Origin: Mageeibacillus indolicus UPII9-5
GTDB lineage: Bacteria > Bacillota > Clostridia > Saccharofermentanales > Fastidiosipilaceae
Reading direction: 5' to 3'
Assembly (NCBI RefSeq): GCF_000025225.2
Contig: NC_013895.2
Coordinates: forward strand, 1,364,001-1,428,000
Length of the DNA: 64,000 bases
Both the position numbers and the translations under genes were made by a program. Shown piece after piece: positions 1 through 8,866 of this stretch. Under the pieces are notes generated by a model. That model saw nothing but the letters and a program-made list of their open reading frames with translations. It made no database searches and was not told the origin of the DNA. Position 1 is the stretch's first letter; the number at the start of each line of letters is the position of its first letter.

Positions 1-33
1 TGCAGTACCTTGATAAGGTAAATTATTGTTCAT
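1..33 (-). CDS. 5' end of a gene running off the left edge
   Basis: The first 11 codons (MNNNLPYQGTA) read leftward from an ATG at 33. A GGAAGG ribosome-binding site lies 7 nt upstream on the minus strand. Too little is present to name the product. The leader resembles a Mn2+ riboswitch, and such leaders often precede cation-transporting P-type ATPases or other Mn exporters, so an exporter is a guess from context only. Confidence 0.5.
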   Translation of the reverse strand, partial: MNNNLPYQGTA

Positions 34-51
34 GATGACAACCTTCCTTTT

Positions 52-181
52 TTGACTGACGGTAAAAAAAAAGACCCGTCAGCACCAGTGTGCGTCCGTA
101 GTCTCACTCTATCACGGCAGAACCAGGCTTGCGCCGGCTGTTGATCCTGCCCCCGTAAACGGTGGTTACTCCCTCTTTCGC
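52..181 (-). ncRNA. candidate yybP-ykoY (Mn2+) riboswitch with terminator
   Basis: On the minus strand the leader starts near 181. It shows in order AAAGAGGGAGTAACC, GATCAACAGCC, GGCGCAAGCCTGGTT and GTGAGAC, which resemble the conserved loop segments of the yybP-ykoY family (GGGGAGTAGC, GTCAACA, GCCTGGTT, AGACC). The AGAC stretch can pair with a GTCT that is followed by nine U residues at about 63-73, which would form an intrinsic terminator. A second inverted repeat, CTGACGG/CCGTCAG (56-62/76-82), spans the U tract and could be the competing structure. Family assignment is from memory of the consensus; the terminator geometry is seen directly. Confidence 0.55.
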
Positions 182-188
182 TTCGTCT

Positions 189-217
189 AGTATAGCTGAA
201 TTGACCATGTTGTGCAA
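189..217 (-). promoter_or_regulatory. sigma-A promoter for the riboswitch transcript
   Basis: On the minus strand TTGCAC and TATACT are separated by exactly 17 nt. Transcription would start near 182, just upstream of the riboswitch-like leader. Confidence 0.7.
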
Positions 218-247
218 GCACGGCAACAAATCGTCCGGATATTTTTT

Positions 248-276
248 TTGTTATGGGCCGAATAAATTGCTATAAT
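248..276 (+). promoter_or_regulatory. sigma-A promoter of the femABX-like pair
   Basis: TTGTTA and a perfect TATAAT are separated by 17 nt. The start site would fall near 283, leaving a leader of about 24 nt before the TTG start codon at 307. It is divergent from the promoter at 189-217. Confidence 0.75.
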
Positions 277-306
277 GTTCAAGGTCTATGACAGGAGGAC
301 AAATTA

Positions 307-1539
307 TTGCTTACAGTTCAAGAAATTGCTCCGGCCGCCTACGCGGCCATATTGAATACCTCTGATAGCCGGTATTTTTTTAATCAGATGGTTGAATACG
401 GTCACGGCAAAGAGTCGGACGGAAACAAAGTTGATTATCTCGTTTTTCGCGACAAGGCCGGGGAACCGCAAGCCGTAGCCTTAGTTGTCTACTACCGATA
501 TCATTATTTCTTCCGCTATGCCAACTGCATTTTCGGGCCGACAATGTTTCATACCGAACCGGAGCTTTTTGCTGAAGTTTTGGGTGTCTTACGAGATTTT
601 TGTCTTAGAAAATTTAACGTTCGTTATATTCGTTGCAATCCGCTTTTGCCAGCCAATTTGTATGACGATATAATCAAAACAGAAACGGATGTCAGCGCCG
701 ATTACGTCGCTCTGCTGTCCCGACTTGGCTTTAAACGAGTGGCCGGAGAATGGTACAGCAATCAAACCCTGCATGTGCGCTTCATTTACAGCAAAAAAAT
801 CTCGGGTATGACCTATGATCAGATTTTAGCCACCGTAGATCCCGTGCTGCGGGTAAATTTGCGCAAATCAGAAAATGAAGACTTAAAATTTCGGTACCTA
901 AACTATGACGAGTTGGATATTTTCGATGACTTGCTGCAAAAAACTTATGATCGTATGAACACGATAACCACTGTACGCCCCGAAATGAACCGCAATTTGT
1001 ATCGCTGCTTCGGCGATAAAATATATTTTCCGGTTGTATATATTGATTGCGCAGAAGCTTTGCAAAGATATGAAACTTTGCGCAGAGCGGTTTTGGCTGA
1101 TCAAGCCAAGCTTGATGAACGATATGCAGCAAAGCCGTCCACTAAGTATCGGAATTTAAGCCGGGATAACGCTGACCGACTGAATCGTCTGCAAAATTTA
1201 ACCGCCAAAGTAACTGAATTGCAAGCTGATCGGGGCAATTTGATCTACTTGTGCGGCGGGTGTTTCATTGAATCCGGACACGATTTTATTCACCTCTTGG
1301 GTGGCGGTGAAAAATCATTGATGAATCTGCACGGTATTCAGCTTTTGCACAGCCGTATGTTGCAATTGGCGGTCAGCAAAGGTTTCGAATATTATAATCT
1401 GTATGGATGCTCAGGCCTGCTCACGCCGGAAGATAACCAGGTCGATTATGGGGTGCTGCAGTTTAAACGTGCTTTTAGAGGCAATCTTGAAGAATTTATA
1501 GGGACTTATGAATATTGTAAGCCGACCGGAAAGTTTTAA
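307..1539 (+). CDS. FemABX-family peptidyltransferase (first copy)
   Basis: A 410-residue protein of the Fem family, which uses aminoacyl-tRNA to add cross-bridge residues to peptidoglycan precursors at the cytoplasmic face of the membrane. Seen: a GNAT-like N-terminal half, a long charged helical segment at about 248-310 that fits the FemA antiparallel coiled-coil arm, then the C-terminal block with YLCGGCFIESG, YNLYG and FKRAFRGNLEEFIGTYEY. Length matches FemA/FemX (about 420). The TTG start is chosen because AGGAGG sits 8 nt upstream. It is followed after 47 nt by a paralogue, so the pair probably adds two residues of one bridge or the same bridge from different tRNAs. Which amino acid is added cannot be read from the sequence. 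Confidence 0.85.
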   Translation: MLTVQEIAPAAYAAILNTSDSRYFFNQMVEYGHGKESDGNKVDYLVFRDKAGEPQAVALVVYYRYHYFFRYANCIFGPTMFHTEPELFAEVLGVLRDFCLRKFNVRYIRCNPLLPANLYDDIIKTETDVSADYVALLSRLGFKRVAGEWYSNQTLHVRFIYSKKISGMTYDQILATVDPVLRVNLRKSENEDLKFRYLNYDELDIFDDLLQKTYDRMNTITTVRPEMNRNLYRCFGDKIYFPVVYIDCAEALQRYETLRRAVLADQAKLDERYAAKPSTKYRNLSRDNADRLNRLQNLTAKVTELQADRGNLIYLCGGCFIESGHDFIHLLGGGEKSLMNLHGIQLLHSRMLQLAVSKGFEYYNLYGCSGLLTPEDNQVDYGVLQFKRAFRGNLEEFIGTYEYCKPTGKF

Positions 1540-1586
1540 AAGTTTAGAAGTTTTAGAAGTTTTAAGGCTCACGCAAGGAGAATATC

Positions 1587-2819
1587 ATGCTAAAGGTAAA
1601 CAAACTTGATAGCACAACTTATAAACAATTGCTGGCCGCCTCTAAAGTACGCTATTTTTTCAACCAAATGGGCGAGTTCGGCGAAAGCAAGATGGCAGAA
1701 GGAAACAAAGTTGACTACCTCTCTTTTTCCGACAGCTCAGGTGAAACACAAGCTTTAGCCCTGGTGGTCTACTATCAATACAAGAAAATTTTACATTATG
1801 GCAACTGTATTTTCGGGCCTACTTTGCTAAACCCCTCACCGAAATTGCTGGACGAGGTTTTACAAACGCTAAAAAAGACAGTTTTGCGGCATGCCGACGT
1901 GCGCTTCCTTCGCTGTAATCCGCTTATTCCGGCCAATTTGTATGAAGATGTCACCATGATCGCGGAAAATGTAGGTGACGACTACCGATCAATTTTCCGA
2001 CGCAATGGTTTCGCCCATATCAATCGTGAATGGTATCAGGACCCCAACATAAACTTGCGCTGCATTTATAATAAGCCGATAGCGGGCATGAGTTATCCGG
2101 AAATTTTGGCTTCGCTCACCCCGAATTTGAAAATGCGTATGCGCAAAGCCGAACAGTCAGGGATTAAAGTACGTATGCTTAATCTGGATGAACTGGATAT
2201 TTTTGATCATATTCTGGAAGAAACATATGCACGTATGGATACCAACATCGCAGTTCGGCCGGCCTTTCACCGGAGTCTGTGGCGACATTTCGGCAGCAAA
2301 ATATATTTTCCGGTCGCTTACATCAACTGTGACGAAGCCCTCAACACCTATAAAACTTTAGTCGAATCGATTAATCTGGCGCAAGCCGAACTTGATGCTC
2401 AATACGGGGAAAATCGCGGCAAAAAATATCAGAATTTAAGCAGGGACAATACCGATCAACTTAACCGGCTGCACAATCTGACGGCCAAAGTCGCTGCCCT
2501 CAGAAAGGAACGGGGCGAGATCGTCTACCTTTGCGCCGGTTGTTTCATCGAATCCGGCCAAGACTTCATCCATCTACTCGGCGGCGGTGAAAAAGCTTTG
2601 ATGAACTTTGACGGGGTTTTGGCGATGCACGCCCATATGTTGCAATTGGCTGTACAGGGAGGCTTTGCCAACTATAATCTTTACGGCTGTTCCGATTTGC
2701 TGGATGAAGCCACCAATAATGTTGACTACGGTGTTTTACAGTTTAAGCGAACATTCCGTGGGAATTTTGAAGAATTCATCGGAACATACGAATTTCGTAA
2801 AAGTTGGTTGGCTTTGTAG
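1587..2819 (+). CDS. FemABX-family peptidyltransferase (second copy)
   Basis: Also 410 residues and collinear with the preceding gene: identical length, same coiled-coil region (about 248-310) and the same C-terminal landmarks (YLCAGCFIESGQDFIHLLGGG, NLYGCSDLL, FKRTFRGNFEEFIGTYEF). It has its own AAGGAG at 1575-1580 and an ATG start. The 47-nt gap contains a short slipped repeat of AGTTTTAGA. No terminator is visible between the genes, so they form one transcript from the promoter at 248. Tandem duplication followed by divergence is the simplest origin. The gene converges on the VWA gene with only 37 nt between stops. Confidence 0.85.
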   Translation: MLKVNKLDSTTYKQLLAASKVRYFFNQMGEFGESKMAEGNKVDYLSFSDSSGETQALALVVYYQYKKILHYGNCIFGPTLLNPSPKLLDEVLQTLKKTVLRHADVRFLRCNPLIPANLYEDVTMIAENVGDDYRSIFRRNGFAHINREWYQDPNINLRCIYNKPIAGMSYPEILASLTPNLKMRMRKAEQSGIKVRMLNLDELDIFDHILEETYARMDTNIAVRPAFHRSLWRHFGSKIYFPVAYINCDEALNTYKTLVESINLAQAELDAQYGENRGKKYQNLSRDNTDQLNRLHNLTAKVAALRKERGEIVYLCAGCFIESGQDFIHLLGGGEKALMNFDGVLAMHAHMLQLAVQGGFANYNLYGCSDLLDEATNNVDYGVLQFKRTFRGNFEEFIGTYEFRKSWLAL

Positions 2820-2856
2820 TTGTTACAGTCAGAAACTGCACGCAGGTAAAAATTCG

Positions 2857-4575
2857 CTATTTACAAGCCGCCGTATCTGGCACTTCATCTAACAACTCGA
2901 TTCTGGCTTTTCGGTTCACTTCCGGGTCAGGCGTGAACGGAAACGGTGATGGATCGGGATTGTCAAAATTACCACCTTCGACCTTATAGGTAACCTGCGG
3001 TTGCGGGAAATCAACCGGCGTGCCCTTATTATCATTGGCATCAACTGGATACAGAGTTGCTTTTTCGTTGGTATCCAATTTATAAATGCCGGGGGCAGTC
3101 GGTTTTTTGACGAGTTTTTCTTGATATTCAAGGACCACGGGTATCCTGGGGTACACGGTTTCGTTAATTTTTAAGGTGAGGGTTTCTTTATTTGCCGCAT
3201 CAGCATCAACTTTTTTGTAAATCAATTCAAATCGGTAAGTGTTGTCGTTATTTTTGCCGAAGCCGTAATGGGCATCGGATCCAGCAAGTGCCCGATCTTT
3301 TATTTCTTCAGCCTGCAACATAGCGGTGCCAACTTTGAGGCTGATTTTTCCTACATCATTGACAAAATCAAAATCTTTGCCAATATAGTCGACAACAGTT
3401 GAACCTTTTGCTACTTTTTCAAGCACTTCCTTCTTGAGCTGTTGAAAATCTTTATTAAGCTTGCCATCATTGGAATTACGCGCAAGATACTTCAAGAACA
3501 GTGAGCCATTAAAATCAGCCTTATTCTTGTAATACACGTTCATTTGGTAACCGGCGTTTACCATTTCTTGAAATACGTCATCGGCCTTCATGAACGCAAT
3601 GTCGATATTTGCTGGAGCGTTATTCTCGATTGGAACAACACCATTCTTGCCGCCACCTTTTCTACGAGAAAAGAACGTGTAGGCATAGTCATATTGTGCC
3701 CAGTTTTTGCTTGTATCTTGCTCTTGTTGGCGATAATAATCGAGATATTCGCCAAGGTATTTAATACTTGGCTTAGGTTTATCCTTGTTTTCCGGTTTAT
3801 TCGGATCCCACGGCCAAGAACCACCCATGGCATACGAGAAGATGAAGTTTACATCAGTACCGTTAAACTTCTTCCAATCAATTTTCAGATTATAATCACG
3901 ACTTTGGTACTCCCAAATGCCACCTTGCAAGTCTCGCCTATCATTATATACATTTGGATCTTTTTGCTTTGTCGGATTAAAGGAACGTGTATAAGCTGTT
4001 GTAAAATCATTATTTTTTGAATAAAGATAGGTAGCTCCATCACTAATTAGGATAATATGTTTGTTCTTAGCAGCAACCGCGGTATCATCATCCAGCATTT
4101 TCTTCGCTGCCAAAAGACCGGCATGCATATTCGTGCCAAACCCAAGTACAGATGATTTTAATTTATTCTGTATATCATTATAATTTTTCACCACATCAGT
4201 AAGCTCTTGACGGACTTTACCGGCGTAATAAAAATTAACAATGCCGATTTTAATATTCAACCCTTTTTCATCAGCCTGCTGCTTGATATCATCTAAAAAT
4301 TGTCGAGCTTGGGAATCTATGCCTTTTTGATCACTCGCCCCACTCTTATCCAGCACAAACACTATATCTTGCGCTAAGACATCTTCGCTTCCGGGAAAAC
4401 TGAGCGTGACCTTTGTTTCTAAATTATTATCCAATGGGCTAGCCGTTTTATTATTCTTTTCTAATATGCTATTCGAAACTTCGACAGCCGATACAAAATT
4501 GGGGTAAATTGCACTACCCAAAGCCAATAAACCTGCTGATAATATGCTTATCGTGTTTTTTACCAAAGGTTTCAT
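2857..4575 (-). CDS. secreted von Willebrand factor A domain protein
   Basis: The start is placed at ATG 4575, with GGAGG 5 nt upstream, giving 572 residues; an upstream in-frame start lacks a ribosome-binding site. Residues 1-30 (MKPLVKNTISILSAGLLALG...VSA) are a signal peptide. A VWA domain follows, with a metal-site-like DIVFVLDKSGAS, a GTNMHAGL threonine segment and ISDGATYL. The canonical DxSxS reads DKSGA, so one metal-coordinating serine is an alanine. The middle resembles the tip subunits of Gram-positive pili, but there is no Cna-B tail, LPxTG or C-terminal membrane anchor; the protein ends ...PDTAACK. It may be a released adhesin or a C-terminally shortened pilus-tip relative. It has its own promoter. 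Confidence 0.75.
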   Translation of the reverse strand: MKPLVKNTISILSAGLLALGSAIYPNFVSAVEVSNSILEKNNKTASPLDNNLETKVTLSFPGSEDVLAQDIVFVLDKSGASDQKGIDSQARQFLDDIKQQADEKGLNIKIGIVNFYYAGKVRQELTDVVKNYNDIQNKLKSSVLGFGTNMHAGLLAAKKMLDDDTAVAAKNKHIILISDGATYLYSKNNDFTTAYTRSFNPTKQKDPNVYNDRRDLQGGIWEYQSRDYNLKIDWKKFNGTDVNFIFSYAMGGSWPWDPNKPENKDKPKPSIKYLGEYLDYYRQQEQDTSKNWAQYDYAYTFFSRRKGGGKNGVVPIENNAPANIDIAFMKADDVFQEMVNAGYQMNVYYKNKADFNGSLFLKYLARNSNDGKLNKDFQQLKKEVLEKVAKGSTVVDYIGKDFDFVNDVGKISLKVGTAMLQAEEIKDRALAGSDAHYGFGKNNDNTYRFELIYKKVDADAANKETLTLKINETVYPRIPVVLEYQEKLVKKPTAPGIYKLDTNEKATLYPVDANDNKGTPVDFPQPQVTYKVEGGNFDNPDPSPFPFTPDPEVNRKARIELLDEVPDTAACK

Positions 4576-4670
4576 ATTCGCCTCCGTTACATAAGAATTA
4601 CTTGTTGGCCAAAACATTTATTTGTTCAGAGTTTTCGCTTCCTATAAGCATTAAAAAGTATGATAAATAA

Positions 4671-4699
4671 AGTATATACATTGTATCCTATGAATTCAA
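4671..4699 (-). promoter_or_regulatory. sigma-A promoter of the VWA gene
   Basis: On the minus strand TTGAAT and TATACT are 17 nt apart, about 95 nt upstream of the start codon and downstream of the proS terminator. Confidence 0.6.
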
Positions 4700-4744
4700 T
4701 CTTTTTTATTAAAAACACATTGCTTACGCATTAAATTGAAGTTT

Positions 4745-4790
4745 TAGCAAAATAAAACTGCCACCTAGGCATATCAGACTAAGTGGCAGT
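4745..4790 (-). terminator. intrinsic terminator of proS
   Basis: An inverted repeat with arms ACTGCCACCTA and TAAGTGGCAGT around a 12-nt loop is followed on the minus strand by TTTTATTTTGC. It lies about 125 nt past the proS stop codon. Confidence 0.8.
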
Positions 4791-4913
4791 ATCGACTGCA
4801 GCGAAAACTTATCGACAATTAGCTTAATTTAAATTATTGTACATTACGATTATTGTACGTTATGACCAACTTTCGCGTAGTTTCATTCAGAGCACATTTC
4901 GGGGTGGCACTGA

Positions 4914-6365
4914 TCAGTAAGCCTTTCCCCAATATACATTGTGCTTGGCTGGGCGGCCGCAACAGACGCAAAACGCGCCTTCATCCGGCTTTTCTTTGCT
5001 GAACGGCATACAGCGCGAAGTCGCGCCGGTATCAGCTTTAATCTGTTCCTCGCAGCCGACATCACCGCACCACGCCGCCTCAATAAATCCGGGACGGTTG
5101 GCAACTGTATCTTTAAATTCATCGTATGTGGTTACTTTGTAGCAATGTTCCGCCAGATGCTTTTCAGCTCGCGCCAGCATATCGGCATGAATTTCATCCA
5201 ATAACTTTGCTAAAGCATCCTCGATACCTTCCAGAGGTAAGATGGTCTTAGCTCCGGTGTCACGACGTACAGCCACGACGGAACCTTGTTCAATGTCACG
5301 TGGGCCCATTTCAAGACGCAAAGGAATACCGCGCATTTCCTGTTCACTGAATTTCCAACCGGGCATTTTGTCCGAAGCATCTACCTTCACCCGGAATCCG
5401 TAAGAAGCCTTTTGCAAACGATCACGCAGGGCAAATACCGCCGGCAAAACACCGTCTTTATGCATAGCAATAGGGATAAGCATGATCTGCACCGGTGCGA
5501 CCCGCGGCGGCAAAACCAATCCGGAGTCATCGCTGTGCACCATGATCATCGCCCCGATAACTCGTGTGCTCATACCCCAAGAAGTCTCATGGCAATACTG
5601 CAGTTTATTCTCACGGTCGCTGAACTGAATACCAAAGGCACGGGCAAATCCGTCACCAAAATAATGCGATGTACCAGACTGTAAAGCTTTACCGTCGTGC
5701 ATCAAAGCTTCCACCGTGTAAGTCATTTCCGCGCCGGCAAATTTTTCTTTGTCGGTCTTACGTCCCTTAATTACCGGTATTGCCAGCACTTCACGCAGAA
5801 AATCGGCATAAACATTCAGCATTCTTTCGGTTTCGGCAATCGCTTCTTCAGCCGTCTCATGCACAGTATGGCCTTCTTGCCAAAAGAACTCCATTGTACG
5901 CAGGAACGGGCGAGTCGTTTTTTCCCATCTGACTACGGAACACCATTGGTTATAAAGTTTGGGCAAATCTCGATAAGATTGAATTATTCTGGCATAGTGA
6001 TCACAGAACAAGGTTTCCGAAGTCGGACGAACGCAAAGCCTTTCCGGCAACAGTGCATCGCCGCCGTGGGTAACCCAGGCCACTTCCGGAGCGAAACCTT
6101 GAACATGATCTTTTTCTTTTTGTAACAAACTTTCCGGAATGAACATCGGCATAGCCACATTTTCATGTCCGGTAGCCTTAAAACGTCGATCAAGATCCTG
6201 TTTCATGTTTTCCCAAATCGCATAACCATAAGGGCGGATAACCATGCAGCCGCGCACGCAGGAATAGTCCGCCAGTTCGGCTTTGGTCACTATATCGGTA
6301 TACCACTGAGCAAAGTCTACATCTCTAGCTGTAATCTGCTCCACTAACTTTTTATCTTTGGCCAT
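4914..6365 (-). CDS. proS: prolyl-tRNA synthetase, archaeal/eukaryotic type
   Basis: Charges tRNA-Pro in the cytoplasm. The 483-residue protein is of the short class found in archaea, eukaryotes and some Bacillota and Mycoplasma, without the roughly 180-residue editing insertion of the E. coli type. Seen: class II motif 1 region ([11 protein letters not shown]), RPTSE, motif 2 ([17 protein letters not shown]) and a C-terminal zinc-like domain with CGDVGCEEQ and FCVCCGRPA, ending in the family-typical aromatic KAY. ATG 6365 follows AGGAGA by 6 nt. It is monocistronic, with a promoter at 6485-6513 and a terminator at 4745-4790. Confidence 0.95.
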   Translation of the reverse strand: MAKDKKLVEQITARDVDFAQWYTDIVTKAELADYSCVRGCMVIRPYGYAIWENMKQDLDRRFKATGHENVAMPMFIPESLLQKEKDHVQGFAPEVAWVTHGGDALLPERLCVRPTSETLFCDHYARIIQSYRDLPKLYNQWCSVVRWEKTTRPFLRTMEFFWQEGHTVHETAEEAIAETERMLNVYADFLREVLAIPVIKGRKTDKEKFAGAEMTYTVEALMHDGKALQSGTSHYFGDGFARAFGIQFSDRENKLQYCHETSWGMSTRVIGAMIMVHSDDSGLVLPPRVAPVQIMLIPIAMHKDGVLPAVFALRDRLQKASYGFRVKVDASDKMPGWKFSEQEMRGIPLRLEMGPRDIEQGSVVAVRRDTGAKTILPLEGIEDALAKLLDEIHADMLARAEKHLAEHCYKVTTYDEFKDTVANRPGFIEAAWCGDVGCEEQIKADTGATSRCMPFSKEKPDEGAFCVCCGRPAKHNVYWGKAY

Positions 6366-6484
6366 AATTCATCTCCTAAAACTTATAAACCTTGCAGTTC
6401 CGAACTTATTGCACCAGCGCGATCGCCCTCGCCGTCCCGAACTTGCAGCACTTGCAGTTATGACCTCTCGGCCACAGTGTATTA

Positions 6485-6513
6485 AATATAGACGAATTTT
6501 CCCGTCTTAGCAA
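6485..6513 (-). promoter_or_regulatory. sigma-A promoter of proS
   Basis: On the minus strand TTGCTA and TATATT are 17 nt apart. The 110-nt leader is GC-rich; I saw no T-box signature (AGGGTGGNACCGCG) in it. The promoter lies just inside the left flank of the IS element. Confidence 0.6.
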
Positions 6514-6536
6514 GATTATTCATGATTGGTGAACTA

Positions 6537-6558
6537 CCCATAGTCTAAAGCCTATGGG
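6537..6558. repeat. IS605-type end hairpin (tnpB side)
   Basis: A perfect 7-bp stem, CCCATAG/CTATGGG, closes the 8-nt loop TCTAAAGC. This is the right-end foldback of the element; transcripts from the tnpB 3' end through it would be the expected omega-RNA scaffold. Confidence 0.75.
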
Positions 6559-6634
6559 CTTCCTGCTTCACTGACCTCGTAACCTACTATCTCCACAGGC
6601 GTTAATTCGGATAGTCCTTACCCTATATTTTTTA

Positions 6635-7738
6635 TTACGCTATTTGTCTTAATCCTTCTGCTAATATATTCTTTGCGGCATTGACATCTCTATCGTGTAT
6701 TTCCCCGCAATTTGGACATTTCCATTGCCTTACGGATAAATCTTTTATGTTCTTATTTTGGCAACCACAACAAGAACATAACTGACTACTTGCGTAAAAA
6801 CTATCTACCTTAACATATATTCTATTGTTCCACTTTGCTTTATACTCTAGCTGTCTTGTGAGCTCATACCATGAAACGTCACTTATAGACTTAGCCAATT
6901 TATGGTTTTTTATCATATTTTTTATCTGCAAGTTTTCTGAAACAATCACTTGGTTTTCGCTTATTATTTCACTTGAAATCTTATGAAGATAATCTTTTCT
7001 GGTATTTGTTATTTTCTCATGGCATAATGCTATTTGCTTTCTTTTTTTCTGATAGTTCCTGCTCCCTTTTATTTTATGTGCAAGCTGTCTTTGCAATTTT
7101 GTAAGATTTCTCTCATAATTCTTTATTGTCTTTGAATTTTCGTATTTTCTCCCATCTGATGTAATACACAAATCCTTTATCCCCAAATCTAAACCTATTT
7201 TACCTCTTGTCTCCTGCTTTTTTACATTCTCTGTTTCTACTAAGATTGCTACATAATACTTTCCACTCGGCAGTTGTGATATAGTTGCCGATTTTATTTG
7301 CCCTGCAAAATTCCTATGAATTTTTGCTTTTATCTCTTTTAACTTTGGCAACTTTATTCTTTCTCTATCAAAATCTACAGTTATATTCCCATTTGTAAAA
7401 TTAGTTGTGTAGGATTTATGCCTATCGTGTTTACTCTTAAACTTTGGGCAACCTGCATGCTCTTTGAAAAACTTTTGATAAGCACTATCCATATGATAAA
7501 TTGCATTTGTTAAAGCAAATTTGTCTACTTCTTTCAGCCATTTATAAACTTTTTTCAGCTCTCTATTGCAATAATTATTACAGTCTGTTTTACTGATAGA
7601 GTTTTTTTCTTTTTCATAAGCATCTTTCCTGTATGCAAGGGTCTGATTATATACAAAACGGCAACAGCCAAATGTCTTTGCCAACTGTATTTCTTGCTCT
7701 TTACTTGGATAAATCCGATATTTATATGCTTTTAACAT
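6635..7738 (-). CDS. tnpB: TnpB RNA-guided endonuclease (IS605 OrfB)
   Basis: A complete 367-residue TnpB, the RNA-guided DNA nuclease ancestral to Cas12. Seen: N-terminal [15 protein letters not shown] with CCRFVYNQ, RuvC-I aspartate in GLDLGIKDL (D184), RuvC-II glutamate in IVSENLQ (E268), a zinc ribbon with CSCCGC (321-326) and CPNC (341-344), and RuvC-III in [11 protein letters not shown] (349 or 351). All catalytic positions are present, so the nuclease looks active. It normally uses an omega-RNA made from the 3' end of its own gene and the adjacent element end to retain the insertion site. It is 17 nt downstream of the tnpA remnant. Base composition is more AT-rich than the flanking genes. 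Confidence 0.93.
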   Translation of the reverse strand: MLKAYKYRIYPSKEQEIQLAKTFGCCRFVYNQTLAYRKDAYEKEKNSISKTDCNNYCNRELKKVYKWLKEVDKFALTNAIYHMDSAYQKFFKEHAGCPKFKSKHDRHKSYTTNFTNGNITVDFDRERIKLPKLKEIKAKIHRNFAGQIKSATISQLPSGKYYVAILVETENVKKQETRGKIGLDLGIKDLCITSDGRKYENSKTIKNYERNLTKLQRQLAHKIKGSRNYQKKRKQIALCHEKITNTRKDYLHKISSEIISENQVIVSENLQIKNMIKNHKLAKSISDVSWYELTRQLEYKAKWNNRIYVKVDSFYASSQLCSCCGCQNKNIKDLSVRQWKCPNCGEIHDRDVNAAKNILAEGLRQIA

Positions 7739-7755
7739 TCAGCTTACCTACCTTT

Positions 7756-8160
7756 CTACCCTTGATTTTCTATGTATTGCTTTAATATTTCTTCAGAAAC
7801 ATTGCCTACGCTACAAGCAAAATATCCATCAGTCCAAAATGTATGTTCTTTCCAAAAAGGTTTCTTAAGATATTCTGTATGCTTTTTCCATATATGATAT
7901 GTTGTATAGCTCTTAATTAGATTAACCACTTTGCTTATTGATATAGTAGGCTCAGTTTCTATCATATAGTGTATATGGTCTTTGTCTGTTTCCATATGTT
8001 TATGATTATATTATGCTTCTTGCATATCTCATAAGAAAACTGCTTGATATTATCCGACATTGATTTCGGCACTAATAATTTCTTTCTATACTTGCATACA
8101 AAAATAATGTGATACTGCAATAAATACTTATGCCTATTCTTTGATTTCCACGTTCCTATA
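7756..8160 (-). pseudogene. tnpA: frameshifted TnpA (Y1 transposase of IS200/IS605)
   Basis: The N-terminal part reads GTWKSKNRHKYLLQYHI and continues to KKHNI in one frame, at about 8155 down to 8000. The rest (METDKDHIHYMIETEP ... YFACSVGNVSEEIL) is in another frame from 7995 to 7756, so a one-base indel near 7990-8005 splits the gene. No ATG, GTG or TTG precedes GTWKSK in frame; an ATA sits where a start would be expected. The HIHYM segment is the usual HUH metal motif region, and the Y of DGYFACSVG is the likely catalytic tyrosine, so the parts are recognisable but the protein cannot be made intact. Confidence 0.85.
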
Positions 8161-8194
8161 ATGCCAATTATTATACCACTAAATCATAATTTTT

Positions 8195-8237
8195 GCTACC
8201 TTAACCCACCGTCTAAAGCCAGTGGGATTGCGGTAGC
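8195..8237. repeat. IS605-type end hairpin (tnpA side)
   Basis: Nested stems GCTACC/GGTAGC and CCCAC/GTGGG enclose a loop with TCTAAAGC. This is the left end of the element, just downstream of the stop codon at 8245-8247 of the neighbouring gene. Confidence 0.7.
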
Positions 8238-8244
8238 TTTAATT

Positions 8245-8709
8245 TCAAGTAAAAATAGCTACTAGGCCGCTGCCAACCACGCTCATGATAACTCCGGCCC
8301 CCAAAACACCGAGCATGACTGCCCCTATACCGGTTCGCGGGTCCAAATCGAGGCAAGCTGCCGCCAAAGTGCCCGTCCAAGCGCCCGTACCCGGCAAAGG
8401 TAGGGCCACAAATAGGAATAGGGCCATGAAAATGCCACCGCGCCCAGCTCCAGCCTCCAATTTACGGCCTGCCTTTTCACCTTTTTCGACGCAATAGGTA
8501 AAAAATTTGCCTATATATGCTTTATCTTTACCCCAAACTAGAACACGGCGGGCAAAAAAATAAATCAGCGGCACCGGCAACATATTGGCGACTATAGCGA
8601 TGATATAAGCTATCGGTAGCGGCACTCCCTGCAACTGAGCATAGGGAATGGCTCCACGCAATTCAATCAACGGCAGCATGGCTATCATAAAAGTTATAAT
8701 ATATTTCAT
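8245..8709 (-). CDS. small multidrug export family membrane protein (COG2426-like)
   Basis: A 154-residue integral membrane protein with four or five hydrophobic segments. It contains IELRGAIPYA near the N-terminus, NMLPVPLIYFFARR, and LPLPGTGAWTGTLAA, which are hallmarks of the COG2426 / Sm_multidrug_ex family. Length is typical. The family name comes from weak experimental evidence, so transport of drugs should not be assumed; it is related in outline to DedA-like membrane proteins. ATG 8709 is preceded by a weak GGTGT. The IS element abuts its 3' end but leaves the coding sequence whole. Confidence 0.75.
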   Translation of the reverse strand: MKYIITFMIAMLPLIELRGAIPYAQLQGVPLPIAYIIAIVANMLPVPLIYFFARRVLVWGKDKAYIGKFFTYCVEKGEKAGRKLEAGAGRGGIFMALFLFVALPLPGTGAWTGTLAAACLDLDPRTGIGAVMLGVLGAGVIMSVVGSGLVAIFT

Positions 8710-8757
8710 AAATGTACACCATCAGTTAAATTCATTTAATTTGGACCAGATTAGTGT

Positions 8758-8767
8758 ATTATACCAT
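8758..8767 (-). promoter_or_regulatory. extended -10 promoter of the export-family gene
   Basis: On the minus strand TGGTATAAT forms an extended -10 box with no convincing -35. Just upstream (8788-8815) a short imperfect repeat of ATAATGAGC occurs. Confidence 0.55.
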
Positions 8768-8866
8768 TTTTGTGTGCTATCCTGAAATGAGTACAATAAT
8801 GAGCGATAATGAGCAATAAGCACAAAAAAACGTTACTGCTGAAATTGGATCAGAAATGAGGAAACC

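Larger units (their letters stand above)
6530..8240 (-). mobile_element. IS200/IS605-family element with intact tnpB and broken tnpA
   Basis: A roughly 1.7-kb element carries tnpA and tnpB in the same direction and is bounded by subterminal hairpins rather than inverted repeats. Both hairpins contain the shared loop TCTAAAGC: 6537-6558 near the tnpB end and 8195-8237 near the tnpA end. There is no target duplication, as expected for single-strand Y1 transposition. It is inserted directly after the stop codon of the membrane protein at 8245. Because tnpA is a pseudogene, this copy cannot move on its own unless helped by another copy. Confidence 0.85.

Noticed and set aside
3544-4020. 158-codon frame opposite the VWA gene
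   Set aside because: Shadow of the VWA coding sequence; no start signals or known motifs.
6370-6484. T-box leader of proS
   Set aside because: No AGGGTGGNACCGCG motif or terminator/antiterminator pair was found in the 110-nt leader.
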